Part shown: positions 17,083 to 25,065 of the stretch, one piece after another
Position numbering within the stretch: position 1 is the stretch's first letter
Layout of the letters: every line of letters starts with the position of its first letter
IMG/VR virus record: IMGVR_UViG_3300017991_000091
Location: 20,030-84,029 of that record
Length of the DNA stretch: 64,000 nucleotides
Reading direction: 5' to 3' (one strand)
Source: a virus
The notes under the pieces: model-generated
What the model was told of the DNA's origin: nothing
Databases searched by the model: none
The model's input: only the letters and a program-made list of their open reading frames with translations
Translations under genes and position numbers: made by a program

Positions 17083-17568
17083 ATGGAGGGTGAGATATTT
17101 ACGCGAAGAGCTGTGGAAGATGAGTTGGAGGTCGAGCCGGAATTAATGTGGTATATAGTCATTCCTGGCTCAACATTAGGCAGTGCTTATTCGGTCGAAG
17201 GCAAACGAATCGGGTGTAAATCCGAGGGTCACGCCAATCACATCATGAGCCGTAAAGGGTTTGTTCGTGAACAACTCCTTGGAAAGAACTGGTTTCAAAC
17301 CGCCGAGCAGGCCGCAAAGTACGCTTATGACCTCTTATTAGAAAAAGCGAGATTTGACGCAGAAAAGCCGTCAACTATCGAGGAGGCGGTCGAACGGTTG
17401 TGCGCGGCGGAGCTATTAGACCCACGGCGATCCTTGTCGCCCACGTGGTTCAAAAAACCGTTGAGCCGCAAGCGAGTTGCGCTGGCTCTTCGGGGCGACA
17501 AACAATCCATCGGCTTGATTCGCCGAGACTCTTTTTCAAATTTGAAGAGGGAAACTGAAAATGACTGA
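17083..17568 (+). CDS. Hypothetical protein of foreign base composition
   Basis: From ATG 17083 the product is 161 residues; the frame is open back to TTG 16975, so the start is uncertain. The DNA is visibly richer in GC than its neighbours, and Arg CGN and Ala GCG/GCC codons are common, unlike the AGA and GGA-rich phage genes around it. The C-terminus is basic. No family recognised. Recent acquisition from another genome is likely. Confidence 0.5.
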   Translation: MEGEIFTRRAVEDELEVEPELMWYIVIPGSTLGSAYSVEGKRIGCKSEGHANHIMSRKGFVREQLLGKNWFQTAEQAAKYAYDLLLEKARFDAEKPSTIEEAVERLCAAELLDPRRSLSPTWFKKPLSRKRVALALRGDKQSIGLIRRDSFSNLKRETEND

Positions 17569-17646
17569 ATATACTACGACATTTTGTGGAGGACTATCGG
17601 AGGAGAGTGGAAAAGTGCGGGGACTTTATTAATTAGGAGAATAATT

Positions 17647-18258
17647 ATGTGTAATTGGTTTTCATGCGTGTCCAATGGAAAAGGAAAAGTTTACTTTTTC
17701 AATGGGGAACAAAGAAAAGAAATCAAAGAAGGAACTTTAGTAGATAAGTCCAGAAATACCTTCTATCCGGATTCCCATAGTTCAATCTCTGCTTTTTTTG
17801 GACTTGACGATGATAAGGTCAACAAATATGAATATCGTCCTTTGGATAGAAGGTTTATTGTTGATCAAATTAATTGTGAGGATGACCAAAAACAGGTTCT
17901 TCGGAAGATTTGCCAATTGGACTTTTCCAAATTGGCTCCTCCGGAACTAATTTTAAAGCCCATTGTTCATCCGCTTAAAGACAGAAAGAGAACCAGAATT
18001 TCCAAAAAGGATCTTGAACTTCTAAAAACCTGGATTTCTGTATGGGATTCTGTAGTGGATTCTGTAGGGGCCTATATTTCCTCTTTCTTCAACCTAAAGA
18101 AATGGAAATACATTAAGCATCCAGAAGGAAAAAACCCCTACCAATCTGGAATTGATCTTTGGGAAAGAGGAGTTATCCCTGTATTCAATGGGGATGACTG
18201 GTATCTCTTTGGGTACGAAGGAAAATTATTAAAGAAAATCAAAAAGACTGATCTTTAG
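17647..18258 (+). CDS. Conserved phage hypothetical protein, 203 aa
   Basis: The start is the ATG at 17647, which follows TTAGGAG; an in-frame ATG at 17584 lacks such a site. It begins MCNWFSCVSNGKGKVYFF and has a DSHSSISAFFGLDDDKVNKY segment, a pattern I have seen in unannotated phage proteins that begin CNWFSC. Residues 120-203 are basic. It lies 10 bp before the ligase gene. Function unknown. Confidence 0.6.
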   Translation: MCNWFSCVSNGKGKVYFFNGEQRKEIKEGTLVDKSRNTFYPDSHSSISAFFGLDDDKVNKYEYRPLDRRFIVDQINCEDDQKQVLRKICQLDFSKLAPPELILKPIVHPLKDRKRTRISKKDLELLKTWISVWDSVVDSVGAYISSFFNLKKWKYIKHPEGKNPYQSGIDLWERGVIPVFNGDDWYLFGYEGKLLKKIKKTDL

Positions 18259-18267
18259 GAAAACAAA

Positions 18268-19155
18268 ATGATTACGAAACCAATGCTTGCAGGAAGATAC
18301 ACGAATAGGCCTATTAATTTTCCAGTCCTTGCGACCCCTAAACTGGATGGGGTACGTTGTCTGGTTATCAATGGGCGGGCGGTTTCCAGAAAGTTCAAAC
18401 CTATTCCTAATCCATATATCCGAGAGGAGGTTGTAAAGAACTTTCCGGATGGATGTGATGGAGAACTTATGATCCCGGGAAAAGCCTTCGGGGAAGCTAC
18501 CGGAACTATTATGAGAAGTAAGTCCGGGAAGCCAGAGGACGCCGAGAACTTTGAATATTGGGTATTTGATTATGTGGTCCAGGGAAAGACGGAAGTCCCA
18601 TATGGAGATAGAATGAACAATCTGGACCTTCTAAATAACAGTATCCCCCACCTGAAAAAAGTACTTCCTGTCTGGATCTATAACCAAGAGGTCTTGGATG
18701 CCTTTGAAGAGAAGTGCCTTGAGGAAGGATATGAGGGAGTAATAATCCGAGACCCCAAAGGACCCTATAAAAATGGACGATCCACGGAGAAAGAAGGATA
18801 TTTGTTGAAAATCAAACGTTTTGAACATGGAGAGGCAGTAGTACTTGGGTTCGAAGAGAAGATGCATAACCAAAACGAGGCTAAGGAGGATGTCTTTGGA
18901 CATACCGAAAGGAGTCACCACAAAGACGGAATGGTTCCGGCGGGGACTTTGGGGAATCTGAGGGTTCGAGATCTCAAGACGGGGATTGAATTCTCCATCG
19001 GAACCGGCTTTGATGATGAGAAGAGAAAGGAAATTTGGGAGAATCCGGATAAGTACCTGGGACAAATAGCACGTTATAGGTATCAACCTTATGGGGTGAA
19101 AGAGGCTCCCCGATTCCCAGTATTTGATGGATTTCGTCACCCAGATGATATGTAG
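18268..19155 (+). CDS. ATP-dependent DNA ligase
   Basis: A 295-residue minimal ligase of the T7 type. The adenylation lysine is Lys25 in KLDGVR (motif I). Further motifs are DGELMIPG, YWVFDYV, EGVIIRDPKGPY and LLKIKRF (motif V), followed by a short OB domain (GTLGNLRVRD). It seals nicks during replication and recombination. Length is near that of T7 and Chlorella virus ligases. Confidence 0.9.
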   Translation: MITKPMLAGRYTNRPINFPVLATPKLDGVRCLVINGRAVSRKFKPIPNPYIREEVVKNFPDGCDGELMIPGKAFGEATGTIMRSKSGKPEDAENFEYWVFDYVVQGKTEVPYGDRMNNLDLLNNSIPHLKKVLPVWIYNQEVLDAFEEKCLEEGYEGVIIRDPKGPYKNGRSTEKEGYLLKIKRFEHGEAVVLGFEEKMHNQNEAKEDVFGHTERSHHKDGMVPAGTLGNLRVRDLKTGIEFSIGTGFDDEKRKEIWENPDKYLGQIARYRYQPYGVKEAPRFPVFDGFRHPDDM

Positions 19156-19158
19156 GAG

Positions 19159-19293
19159 ATGAAAAAATGGTCAATTTATCCATCGCCAAGTGTATCATGG
19201 GTCGGACCCTGGAATGTTAGGACAAAACCAGATAACAGATTTAATAGGCTGTCTTCGGATATCACAAATGGGAGAGAAATGGAAGAAAATTAG
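19159..19293 (+). CDS. Possible small protein, 44 aa
   Basis: ATG at 19159 directly follows TAGGAG (little spacing). Product MKKWSIYPSPSVSWVGPWNVR and so on, with no motif. The next bases up to the tRNA contain no other frame. Kept as a weak candidate. Confidence 0.35.
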   Translation: MKKWSIYPSPSVSWVGPWNVRTKPDNRFNRLSSDITNGREMEEN

Positions 19294-19381
19294 GGAAATA
19301 TTGGAAATATGAGCAAAAGAGAAAATGCTGAAGGAGATTTGATCCTATTGGATTTTAGGAGTTCAATGCTTTTCTCTTCTT

Positions 19382-19456
19382 TCTCCCAGTAGCTTAACTT
19401 GGCAGAGTGCTCGGTTTGGGGCCGAGAAGTTGTCAATTCAAATCTGACCTGGGAGA
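19382..19456 (+). tRNA. tRNA-Pro (anticodon UGG)
   Basis: 75 nt folding as a cloverleaf. The acceptor is TCTCCCA/TGGGAGA (7 pairs), and the anticodon stem CTCGG/CCGAG encloses loop TTTGGGG with anticodon TGG. The T loop is TTCAAAT with one mismatch at the last stem pair. CCA is not encoded. It may help translate the Pro codons CCA and CCT, which are common in these genes. Confidence 0.85.
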
Positions 19457-19462
19457 TTTTAT

Positions 19463-19491
19463 TTGGCCTTCCCGGAAAAGTGGGCTATATT
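19463..19491 (+). promoter_or_regulatory. Sigma70-like promoter
   Basis: TTGGCC at 19463-19468 and TATATT at 19486-19491, 17-bp spacing, followed by TTAAATATAGGG. It lies directly after the tRNA and ahead of a zinc-ribbon gene. Confidence 0.5.
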
Positions 19492-19507
19492 TTAAATATA
19501 GGGTTTA

Positions 19508-19796
19508 ATGCGAAAGGGAGATTACGAAACTATTCAATCTGAGAAAAAGAGCAAGTGAAAAAGGACTTGTAGTTCTTGAAATCCAAGAAGAGGGATTCTT
19601 ACTTTCCAATCTATCTTCCAAAAATTTAGTGGGGTTTAAGTGCTCCACCTTGGAAGAAGTTGAAAAGAAACTACATTCTATGGGAGAGAATTGTTCCAAC
19701 TGTCAAACGGAATTAGAGCCAGGAAAAACTGTCTGGTATGAGGACGAACCCCTTTGCTTCACCTGTTTTAGAGGAAACGTAAATGAGTCCAATTAA
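19508..19796 (+). CDS. Zinc-ribbon protein with disrupted 5' frame
   Basis: A 91-codon frame (19521-19796) has no ATG, GTG or TTG start. It ends in a zinc ribbon with CSNC, then CFTC. An ATG at 19508 lies 1 base out of frame, and removing one A from the A5 run at about 19542-19546 would join them into one protein starting MRKGDYETIQSEKRASEK. Either the gene uses a rare start (ATT 19521 or ACG 19524, close to GGGAG), or it has an indel in the A-run. The stop overlaps the HNH gene start. Confidence 0.5.
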
Positions 19797-20292
19797 TGAA
19801 ACTGGTAACATACAAATGAAAAATGGACTGACCTCTATCCTAAGATTTGTTCCAAAACATTTTCTCTGGAATATTCGGACAGCTAAGAACAATAGGAATA
19901 AGAGGAGGATCTTCATTGGATCGGAAAAAGGATTGGTTCCAATTAAAATCACCTCTCAGAGATATCGACTATTTGAGAGAAGCCTTATTTGTGTCTCTTG
20001 TGGAAAAATCGGAAATGTACTAAGTGTCGATCAAAGAGAAACCGAAAATGGGAAACCTCTTTTCCATCTTAATCTCTACCATATTGATGGGGAAGAAATC
20101 ACCTTAATGACAAAAGATCATATTATTCCCAAATCAAAAAGGGGGCCAAATCATCAAGACAATTACCAAGTTATGTGCCAACCCTGTAATCAGAAAAAAG
20201 GAAATAAAACCAAAGAAGAGATAAACCATTACAAAAAGAGGAAGAAAAGAAAAAGACAATCATGCAATGAACTGGTTCTAGTAGGAGCTTAA
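19783..20292 (+). CDS. HNH endonuclease
   Basis: 169 residues. The C-terminal 100 residues hold the HNH core: CVSCG, then TKDHIIPKSKRGPNHQDNYQ and CQPCNQKKGN, with His, Asn and His/Lys catalytic positions and two Cys pairs for zinc. Phage HNH proteins of this type are usually homing or DNA-processing nucleases. It starts by overlapping the zinc-ribbon gene. Free-standing, no intron is evident nearby. Confidence 0.8.
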   Translation: MSPINETGNIQMKNGLTSILRFVPKHFLWNIRTAKNNRNKRRIFIGSEKGLVPIKITSQRYRLFERSLICVSCGKIGNVLSVDQRETENGKPLFHLNLYHIDGEEITLMTKDHIIPKSKRGPNHQDNYQVMCQPCNQKKGNKTKEEINHYKKRKKRKRQSCNELVLVGA

Positions 20293-20293
20293 A

Positions 20294-20635
20294 ATGAAAT
20301 ATATAGAAGTGCCAACTAAGTTAGATGATGTATGGAAGGAATGTCTAAGGATGTGGAGATGGATCTCAGATCAAGTGAGAAAAGGGAATAGTAGGGATAT
20401 TAATGAATTAAAGTCGATCTGGTTTAATAAGGAAGGATATGTCGAATCAGATATATGTTGTGGATGTTTCTTTTGTAAATATGATCAAGAGGAGAATGGA
20501 TCGATGTGTTCTAATTGTCCAGGTGCTCTGGTTGATCCAGAGTTTGATTGTAGATATACAGAATATGATTCTTTTCAAGAACCCATCAAGTTTTACAATA
20601 AACTTAGATCTTTGAATCGAAAGAGATTGAAGTAG
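20294..20635 (+). CDS. Cys-rich hypothetical protein, 113 aa
   Basis: Contains CCGCFFCKYDQE, then CSNCPG and a later Cys in DCRY: at least six cysteines between residues 54 and 95 that would suit a zinc cluster. Starts one base after the HNH stop. Function not known. Confidence 0.5.
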   Translation: MKYIEVPTKLDDVWKECLRMWRWISDQVRKGNSRDINELKSIWFNKEGYVESDICCGCFFCKYDQEENGSMCSNCPGALVDPEFDCRYTEYDSFQEPIKFYNKLRSLNRKRLK

Positions 20636-20644
20636 GAGCTTAAA

Positions 20645-20791
20645 ATGAAAGTTTATCTGTGTGATGGACCAAAAAGAAAGTATTCTTACTGTGTTGGTCC
20701 GGAAAACTGTAAGGATGAAACGTGTATATTAGTCAAACGTTACCGAGAGAATGGAGGAGGTTCGGAAAATCCCAAATCAAACCCTGGTTAA
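20645..20791 (+). CDS. Cys-rich micro-protein, 48 aa
   Basis: ATG at 20645, seven bases after TAGGAGC. Product begins MKVYLCDGPKRKYSYCVG with four cysteines (C6, C16, C22, C27) that may bind zinc. Fits the run of small Cys-rich genes here. Confidence 0.5.
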   Translation: MKVYLCDGPKRKYSYCVGPENCKDETCILVKRYRENGGGSENPKSNPG

Positions 20792-20800
20792 AAGTATAAT
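20792..20800 (+). promoter_or_regulatory. TATAAT-type promoter box
   Basis: AAGTATAAT; the TATAAT is at 20795-20800, 20 bases ahead of the 20820 gene. Belongs to the AGTATAATA set found ahead of several transcription units. Confidence 0.45.
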
Positions 20801-20819
20801 ATAGATAGGTGGATATTTG

Positions 20820-22355
20820 ATGATTAAAAAACTAACAACAGAACAAAAAGAAAAAGAAATTCCTATTATTCGGGACAAATGGATTAAAATAGGGTTGAAT
20901 ACTGCTCCCTTCACCCTAAGTGAAGCAACCCCTATTATTTATAGTTTATACGACAATATTCTAAAAAAGAAAAGAGTTCCAATATTTATCTTTAATTGTC
21001 CTATCACAACTTGGTATGGGATAATCTATTTGTATTCTCTAGGAGATCAAGTAAGGAATCAAGTATGGAGTCAAGTAGACAGTCAAGTAGAGAGTCAAGT
21101 AAGGGGTCAAGTAAGGAATCAAGTAGGGAGTCAAGTAAGGAATCAAGTAGAGAGTCAAGTATGGAATCAAGTAAGGAATCAAGTAGGGGGTCAAGTATGG
21201 AGTCAAGTATGGAGTCAAGTATGGAGTCAAGTAGAGAGTCAAGTAAGGGGTCAAGTAGGGAGTCAAGTATGGAATCAAGTAGGGAGTCAAGTAGGGAGTC
21301 AAGTAGGGAGTCAAGTAAGGAATCAAGTAAGGAATCAAGTAAGGAATCAAGTAGTGGATCAAGTAGGGGGTCAAGTAGAGAGTCAAGTAAGGAATCAAGT
21401 AAGGAATCAAGTAAGGAGTCAAGTATGGAGTCAAGTATGGAGTCAAGTAAGGAATCAAGTAGAGAGTCAAGTAGAGAGTCAAGTAAGGAATCAAGTATGG
21501 AGTCAAGTAGTGGATCAAGTAAGGAGTCAAGTATGGAATCAAGTATGGAGTCAAGTAAGGGATCAAGTAGAGAGTCAAGTAGGGGGTCAAGTATGGAGTC
21601 AAGTACCTAACTTTACTTGGCCTTATTTGGATGGTCAATTTTCCAGCCCAATTTTATCCTTCTATGACTACTTTAATATAATTTTGGGTATTTCTTTTCC
21701 AAAGAAACTATGGGAAACCTGGAGGGACACAACTAAATTATCCTTAATCTACCCTTTTGAAAACTTCTGTGTTCTTTGCCAAAAACCAAAAGAAATACAT
21801 TTGGGAGAAAATGGGCTGCATAAAGAAGGTCGTCCTGCAATCACATATCAGAACGGTTGGTCTATTTGGTCCTTAAACGGGGTAAGAGTTCCCCAATGGT
21901 TGGCAGAAACGAGAGACACCAAAATAGATCCAGGAAAAATAAATGAATTAAAAAATGCTGAACAACGTAGGGAATTTGTCCGAAAGATAGGATATGAAAG
22001 ACTACACCATAAATTAGGTGGGAAAGTTCTGGATAAAAAGGAATTATTAATCTCCAATGGAAAAGAAATATTCAAACATCTTTATGAAGTAGTTTATCTT
22101 AATATTGGAAAGGGGTGGACCTTACTTAAAATGGTTAATCCATCCCTTTCCACCAAAAATAATCTGATCTATCATCTTGAAGGATTACCCCCCGAGTGTA
22201 GTACGGTTGAAAAAGCATTACACTTTAGAAAACCAAATTGGTTTAAAGAATATCCAATTGATACAAACGGGAAAGATTGGTTTCAACAAGGAGATGTTGT
22301 AATAGCGCCAAAAGAAAAATGTTCAATAAAACCGCTTCCAACTATTTTAACTTAA
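20820..22355 (+). CDS. DUF6745-like protein with QV tetrapeptide repeats
   Basis: ATG at 20820 (a TTG at 20817 is in frame). Residues 1-75 are an N-terminal region. Residues 76-265 are about 47 copies of a 4-residue unit xQV[RWEG] (for example SQVWSQVR). The C-terminal 245 residues match, from memory, the DUF6745 pattern ([46 protein letters not shown]). The function of that family is unknown. The DNA repeat makes all three forward frames and one reverse frame open. The next gene encodes the usual small partner. Confidence 0.65.
   Translation: MIKKLTTEQKEKEIPIIRDKWIKIGLNTAPFTLSEATPIIYSLYDNILKKKRVPIFIFNCPITTWYGIIYLYSLGDQVRNQVWSQVDSQVESQVRGQVRNQVGSQVRNQVESQVWNQVRNQVGGQVWSQVWSQVWSQVESQVRGQVGSQVWNQVGSQVGSQVGSQVRNQVRNQVRNQVVDQVGGQVESQVRNQVRNQVRSQVWSQVWSQVRNQVESQVESQVRNQVWSQVVDQVRSQVWNQVWSQVRDQVESQVGGQVWSQVPNFTWPYLDGQFSSPILSFYDYFNIILGISFPKKLWETWRDTTKLSLIYPFENFCVLCQKPKEIHLGENGLHKEGRPAITYQNGWSIWSLNGVRVPQWLAETRDTKIDPGKINELKNAEQRREFVRKIGYERLHHKLGGKVLDKKELLISNGKEIFKHLYEVVYLNIGKGWTLLKMVNPSLSTKNNLIYHLEGLPPECSTVEKALHFRKPNWFKEYPIDTNGKDWFQQGDVVIAPKEKCSIKPLPTILT
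21045..21606. repeat. 12-bp tandem repeat array
   Basis: About 47 tandem copies of a 12-bp unit close to GGAGTCAAGTAW, with frequent A/G and T/A changes at fixed positions, entirely inside the QV-repeat coding region. Unit length is a multiple of three, so copy-number changes keep the frame. This is a likely site of replication slippage or recombination. Confidence 0.9.
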
Positions 22356-22370
22356 TTGAAAGGGTAAAAA

Positions 22371-22622
22371 ATGAAGAAGAAAGAAAACAATCATTTGGCA
22401 GAAGGAGAAGTTACAGGACACTATCACGCAGCAGCAGGAAAAGAGGTTGTGGTTTTTGAAGAAGTATTCGGAGATAATAGTTTACAATTAAATGCTCCAC
22501 AAGGAAGTGAAGTAACCCATCAAGAGCATAAAACAATTGTACTGCCTGCAGGGACGTATAGAACTGGACAGGTTCTTGAATATGATCCGGCAGAGGAAGA
22601 AGCAAGAGAAGTACGAGACTAA
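22371..22622 (+). CDS. Small partner of DUF6745-like protein
   Basis: 83 residues with LAEGEVTGHYHA, THQEHKTIVLPAGTYRTGQV and LEYDPAEEE. In bacteria a small protein with this GEVTGH, HEEH and LPPGxY order is encoded beside DUF6745 genes. Those relatives usually begin with a QGDV motif, and here that motif ([10 protein letters not shown]) is at the very end of the upstream protein. The module may have been rearranged in the phage. Function unknown. Confidence 0.6.
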   Translation: MKKKENNHLAEGEVTGHYHAAAGKEVVVFEEVFGDNSLQLNAPQGSEVTHQEHKTIVLPAGTYRTGQVLEYDPAEEEAREVRD

Positions 22623-22623
22623 A

Positions 22624-22633
22624 ACAGTATAAT
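22624..22633 (+). promoter_or_regulatory. TATAAT-type promoter for tRNA unit
   Basis: ACAGTATAAT with TATAAT at 22628-22633, 5 bases before the tRNA-Gln. Member of the AGTATAATA set. The short distance implies the transcript starts at or within the first bases of the tRNA. Confidence 0.4.
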
Positions 22634-22637
22634 ATTA

Positions 22638-22709
22638 TAACCCCTTAGTGTAATGGATAGCACAGGAGGTTTTGATCCCACAATTCAGGTTCGAGTCCTG
22701 GGGGGTTAG
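22638..22709 (+). tRNA. tRNA-Gln (anticodon UUG), divergent
   Basis: 72 nt. The acceptor TAACCCC/GGGGTTA pairs fully, the D arm is GTGT/GCAC, and the anticodon loop TTTTGAT holds TTG. The T arm is TCAGG-TTCGAGT-CCTGG. Two of five pairs in the anticodon stem (GGAGG/CCCAC) do not match and the variable loop is short. It resembles bacterial tRNA-Gln in the GTGTAATGG-GCAC D arm. It may be functional or decaying. CCA is not encoded. Confidence 0.7.
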
Positions 22710-22790
22710 TGCGGTGTAGAGCAGCCGATGTCCAACACTTTCACGTAAACTATCGGTTGAGAGGGCGAAAGATACCGAGTCGGCTTTTTA
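22710..22790 (+). ncRNA. Small structured RNA ending in an intrinsic terminator
   Basis: Immediately 3' of the tRNA. AGCCGA (22723-22728) can pair with TCGGCT (22780-22785), which runs into T5. An inner stem TCGGT/ACCGA (22753-22757 with 22774-22778) makes a two-level hairpin. It could simply be a terminator with a long loop, or a small RNA processed from the tRNA transcript. The ACCGAGTCGG string is also found at the end of Cas9 tracrRNAs, but no CRISPR genes are present. Confidence 0.5.
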
Positions 22791-22875
22791 AAGAGAGAAT
22801 TTACCCGAAAGATGTTAGATAAAATCAATATACTAGGAAAATAGATATGACGTATAATCCAGACCCAATTCGACA

Positions 22876-23210
22876 ATGCTCAATAACCAAGAATGGTTCT
22901 TCTGGGATGAAACATGGACGTGCAAATTTGGTCCATTCGACACAAGAGAAGAAGCAGAATTAAAATGTATTATAAAACACATCTATCTAACCTCAAAACC
23001 CCAAGACAATACTCCCTTGTTCGATACTGTGGAGATATGGGATGCTTTCCTCCTGAACTCAATCACTGGAGAGTGGAAAGAGGCCCATTCATATTCCTGG
23101 GAGAAATTCCAAATATGGAAGGCCACTGTACAATCGCAACCAGAGACGGAAGAATTATCTGGGGACTACACACAAATAATTTTGAAGAAATTCCAGAAGA
23201 GGAGACTTAG
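22876..23210 (+). pseudogene. Conserved phage protein gene with -1 frame disruption
   Basis: The first frame (from 22876) has KFGPFDTREEAE and VEIWDAFLLNSITGEWK. The continuation (GPFIFLGEIPNMEGHC, DGRIIWGLHTNNFEEIPEEE) is found one base back, from about 23075, ending at TAG 23210. Together they match, from memory, a common phage protein ending GEIPNMPGHC-GYHTDNF. Inserting one A in the AAA at about 23075-23080 restores a single frame. There is no good ribosome site at 22876; a second ATG at 22847 is in another frame. Either an indel error or a true lesion. Confidence 0.6.
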
Positions 23211-23211
23211 A

Positions 23212-23331
23212 ATGGATGCCGAAACAGAACACCTTAAAATAATCCTTCGAAACCTAAAAGCAGGGGCCGTAGGCCTCCAATGGGTTCAGGAGTATATTGA
23301 GAAAGTCCTTGAGGAAGGGGGAGATGAGTAA
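23212..23331 (+). CDS. Small helical protein, 39 aa
   Basis: ATG at 23212, one base after the preceding stop. Product MDAETEHLKIILRNLKAGAV and so on to VQEYIEKVLEEGGDE: a short amphipathic helical pair. It shares the frame of the broken gene's first half, so a simple frame scan would fuse the two. Function unknown. Confidence 0.45.
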   Translation: MDAETEHLKIILRNLKAGAVGLQWVQEYIEKVLEEGGDE

Positions 23332-23609
23332 TGGATAGAATTAAATCCAGAGGGCAAATAGCTGAATCTTTCAGAGGGGTAAATGAATCATATTCATTTA
23401 CACTATACGAGGATGGGCGAGTATCGGTAGGCAATTGCTATGGGTATTGGCCAACTCCAGAAGAAATTAATTTACTTATAGAGTCTTTACAGGAACTAAA
23501 AAGCTTCGGATCGGATGAAATTCAAGAACACAACGATAAGATAACTCTAAAAATTCAAAAAGAAATTGATATTCACAACCAAGAAACAAAACCCCAAAAA
23601 TATCCATAA
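23331..23609 (+). CDS. Hypothetical protein, 92 aa
   Basis: Overlaps the preceding stop by one base (TAATG). It has SYSFTLYEDGRVSVGN and a WPTPEEINLLIESLQEL helix, a small alpha/beta fold seen in unannotated phage proteins. Function unknown. Confidence 0.5.
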   Translation: MDRIKSRGQIAESFRGVNESYSFTLYEDGRVSVGNCYGYWPTPEEINLLIESLQELKSFGSDEIQEHNDKITLKIQKEIDIHNQETKPQKYP

Positions 23610-23612
23610 CTA

Positions 23613-23882
23613 AAAGGAAAAAAGGATATGTCTACTTTGCTAAAAAGGAAAGTATGTAAAAATCGGGGAAACTTCCCAAGATCCCGAAGTTAGAGTAAAA
23701 AAATTAAATGGTTGTAATTATCCAGAACCCACACCAATACTTCTTCCTTCGATAAAAGTCAATATTGTACTTTGTTAGAAAGCTCCTTTCATGAGGAATT
23801 TAAGGACAAAAGAGTACAAGGAGAGTGGTTTGACCTCTCTGAAGAGGATATTGAAGAGATTAAAAAGATAAAGACCGTGTAG
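23613..23882 (+). pseudogene. Decayed T5orf172 / Mug113-type nuclease-like gene
   Basis: Three frames together give GYVYFAKKESM, then VKIGETSQDPEVRVKKLN, then ESSFHEEFKDKRVQGEWFDL and SEEDIEEIKKI to TAG 23882. This is the order of the T5orf172 (GIY-YIG-related) domain: GYVYF, KIG-R--L, H--F---R--GEWF. No start codon is in frame with the first piece, and at least two frameshifts separate the pieces (near 23655 and 23770), so it is a remnant unless the sequence has errors. Confidence 0.65.
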
Positions 23883-23947
23883 GTGTTGGACTGTTTTGAT
23901 CTGCCATATTTTTGATGGTAGGAAAATAAGATGGCAAAGAAATAACA

Positions 23948-23993
23948 TATAAATGCTTATAGACTAATAATATAAATGCTTATAGACTAATAA
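23948..23993. repeat. Tandem 23-bp direct repeat (iteron-like)
   Basis: Two perfect adjacent copies of a 23-bp AT-rich unit starting TATAAATGCTTATAG and ending ACTAATAA. It lies in the only intergenic gap ahead of a replication-initiator-like gene, 58 bp before its start. Such iterons can bind an initiator or repressor. Two copies only, so function is inferred. Confidence 0.7.
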
Positions 23994-24005
23994 TTTGAAA
24001 TGCGA

Positions 24006-24014
24006 TGATATAAT
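24006..24014 (+). promoter_or_regulatory. Extended -10 promoter
   Basis: TGATATAAT at 24006-24014 is a perfect extended -10 (TGnTATAAT), 36 bases before the 24051 start and just after the iterons, so iteron binding could control it. A ribosome site AGGAG follows. Confidence 0.55.
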
Positions 24015-24050
24015 GTTTTCGCTTTTTAACTTTTCCAGGAGTAGAAGATA

Positions 24051-25052
24051 ATGAGTAGTCCTACCCAGAATCTAATTGCCACACATAAGAGTACTTTTGA
24101 TAAAATTCTTTCTTTGCGGGACTATAAAGTAAAAAATATTTCGGACATATTATCCGTGTATATGTTTATTCTTTACACCTCCGATTGGCAAAAAACAAAT
24201 CAAGCACATGCTACTGTTGGGTTTATTGCGGAAGGTCTATCCATAACCTTAAACAGAGTTAGGAAAGCAAAAATGATTCTTCGTCAACTAGAACTTATTG
24301 AGGATGTACCGGCAGCGGGTTCTCAATCAAAAGCGTATGTAAAGATTAATCACTACCTCAGAAGGGATACATTAGTAAATTATCAAGAAGAAAATCCAGA
24401 ATTATATGGGAATGTTCCAATTACAATCGAACAAGAAGAAAAGAAACAAAAACTAACAAAAGAAGAAAAGGAACGACTGGAAAAATTATTTAATTCCTTT
24501 TGGGATTTGTATCCTAAAAAGGTGGAAAAGAAAGTAGCCCTTACAAAGTTCTGTACACTTAACCCAAATGATGAAGAATATGAAAAAATAATGTTGGGAC
24601 TCAAACTCTATCTTCGTACCCCTTCTTGGAGACAAGAAGTAGAAACAAAGAAAATGAAATATATTCCTCATCCCCATAGATGGATTGAAAAAAGACGGTG
24701 GGAGGATGACATCAAAATTGAGGTTGATTCCTACGAAAAGGATTCTCAAGAATATCTACTCGCAAAGAAACTTTTTGATTCCTTATGTAACAATATTCCT
24801 CAATTTCAGGAGGCTCATAAACATGAGAGGAGTAATAGAATACTACTACAATCTTGGGCAAAGGATGCCCACGAGCTTCTGGAAAGAGGCACTTCCTTTG
24901 AAACAATTGAAGAAGTTATTGATTTCTGTAGGGAAGATTCCTGGTTTTCTGGAAAGATTGTTTGTGTAAAAGATCTTCAAAAATACTGGGACCGACTGGT
25001 TGCGGAAAAACAAAGGCAGGAGAAAGATGTGGACTTACGAGATTTAATTTAG
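24051..25052 (+). CDS. Replication initiator / helicase-loader-like protein
   Basis: 333 residues. Residues 25-115 look like a winged-helix domain (ATVGFIAEGLSITLNRVRKAKMI). The middle has FNSFWDLYPKKVEKKVALTKF and IPHPHRWIEKRRWED, a pair of motifs common in phage replication proteins (O-like or DnaT-like). The position directly before the helicase gene and after iteron-like repeats supports origin binding and helicase loading. Confidence 0.65.
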   Translation: MSSPTQNLIATHKSTFDKILSLRDYKVKNISDILSVYMFILYTSDWQKTNQAHATVGFIAEGLSITLNRVRKAKMILRQLELIEDVPAAGSQSKAYVKINHYLRRDTLVNYQEENPELYGNVPITIEQEEKKQKLTKEEKERLEKLFNSFWDLYPKKVEKKVALTKFCTLNPNDEEYEKIMLGLKLYLRTPSWRQEVETKKMKYIPHPHRWIEKRRWEDDIKIEVDSYEKDSQEYLLAKKLFDSLCNNIPQFQEAHKHERSNRILLQSWAKDAHELLERGTSFETIEEVIDFCREDSWFSGKIVCVKDLQKYWDRLVAEKQRQEKDVDLRDLI

Positions 25053-25065
25053 GAAGAGAAGTAAA

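Noticed and set aside
21045-21606. Repeat array as a CRISPR
   Set aside because: Units are 12 bp, contiguous, without spacers, and translate as a protein repeat. No cas genes are present.
21039-21638. A 199-codon leftward frame and a 204-codon second rightward frame in the repeat array
   Set aside because: The 12-bp repeat has no stop in these frames, so they are open by construction. Only the QV frame joins to a conserved domain.
22710-22790. ACCGAGTCGG as a tracrRNA end
   Set aside because: The match is 10 bases, there is no Cas9 or anti-repeat, and the segment ends an ordinary tRNA unit.
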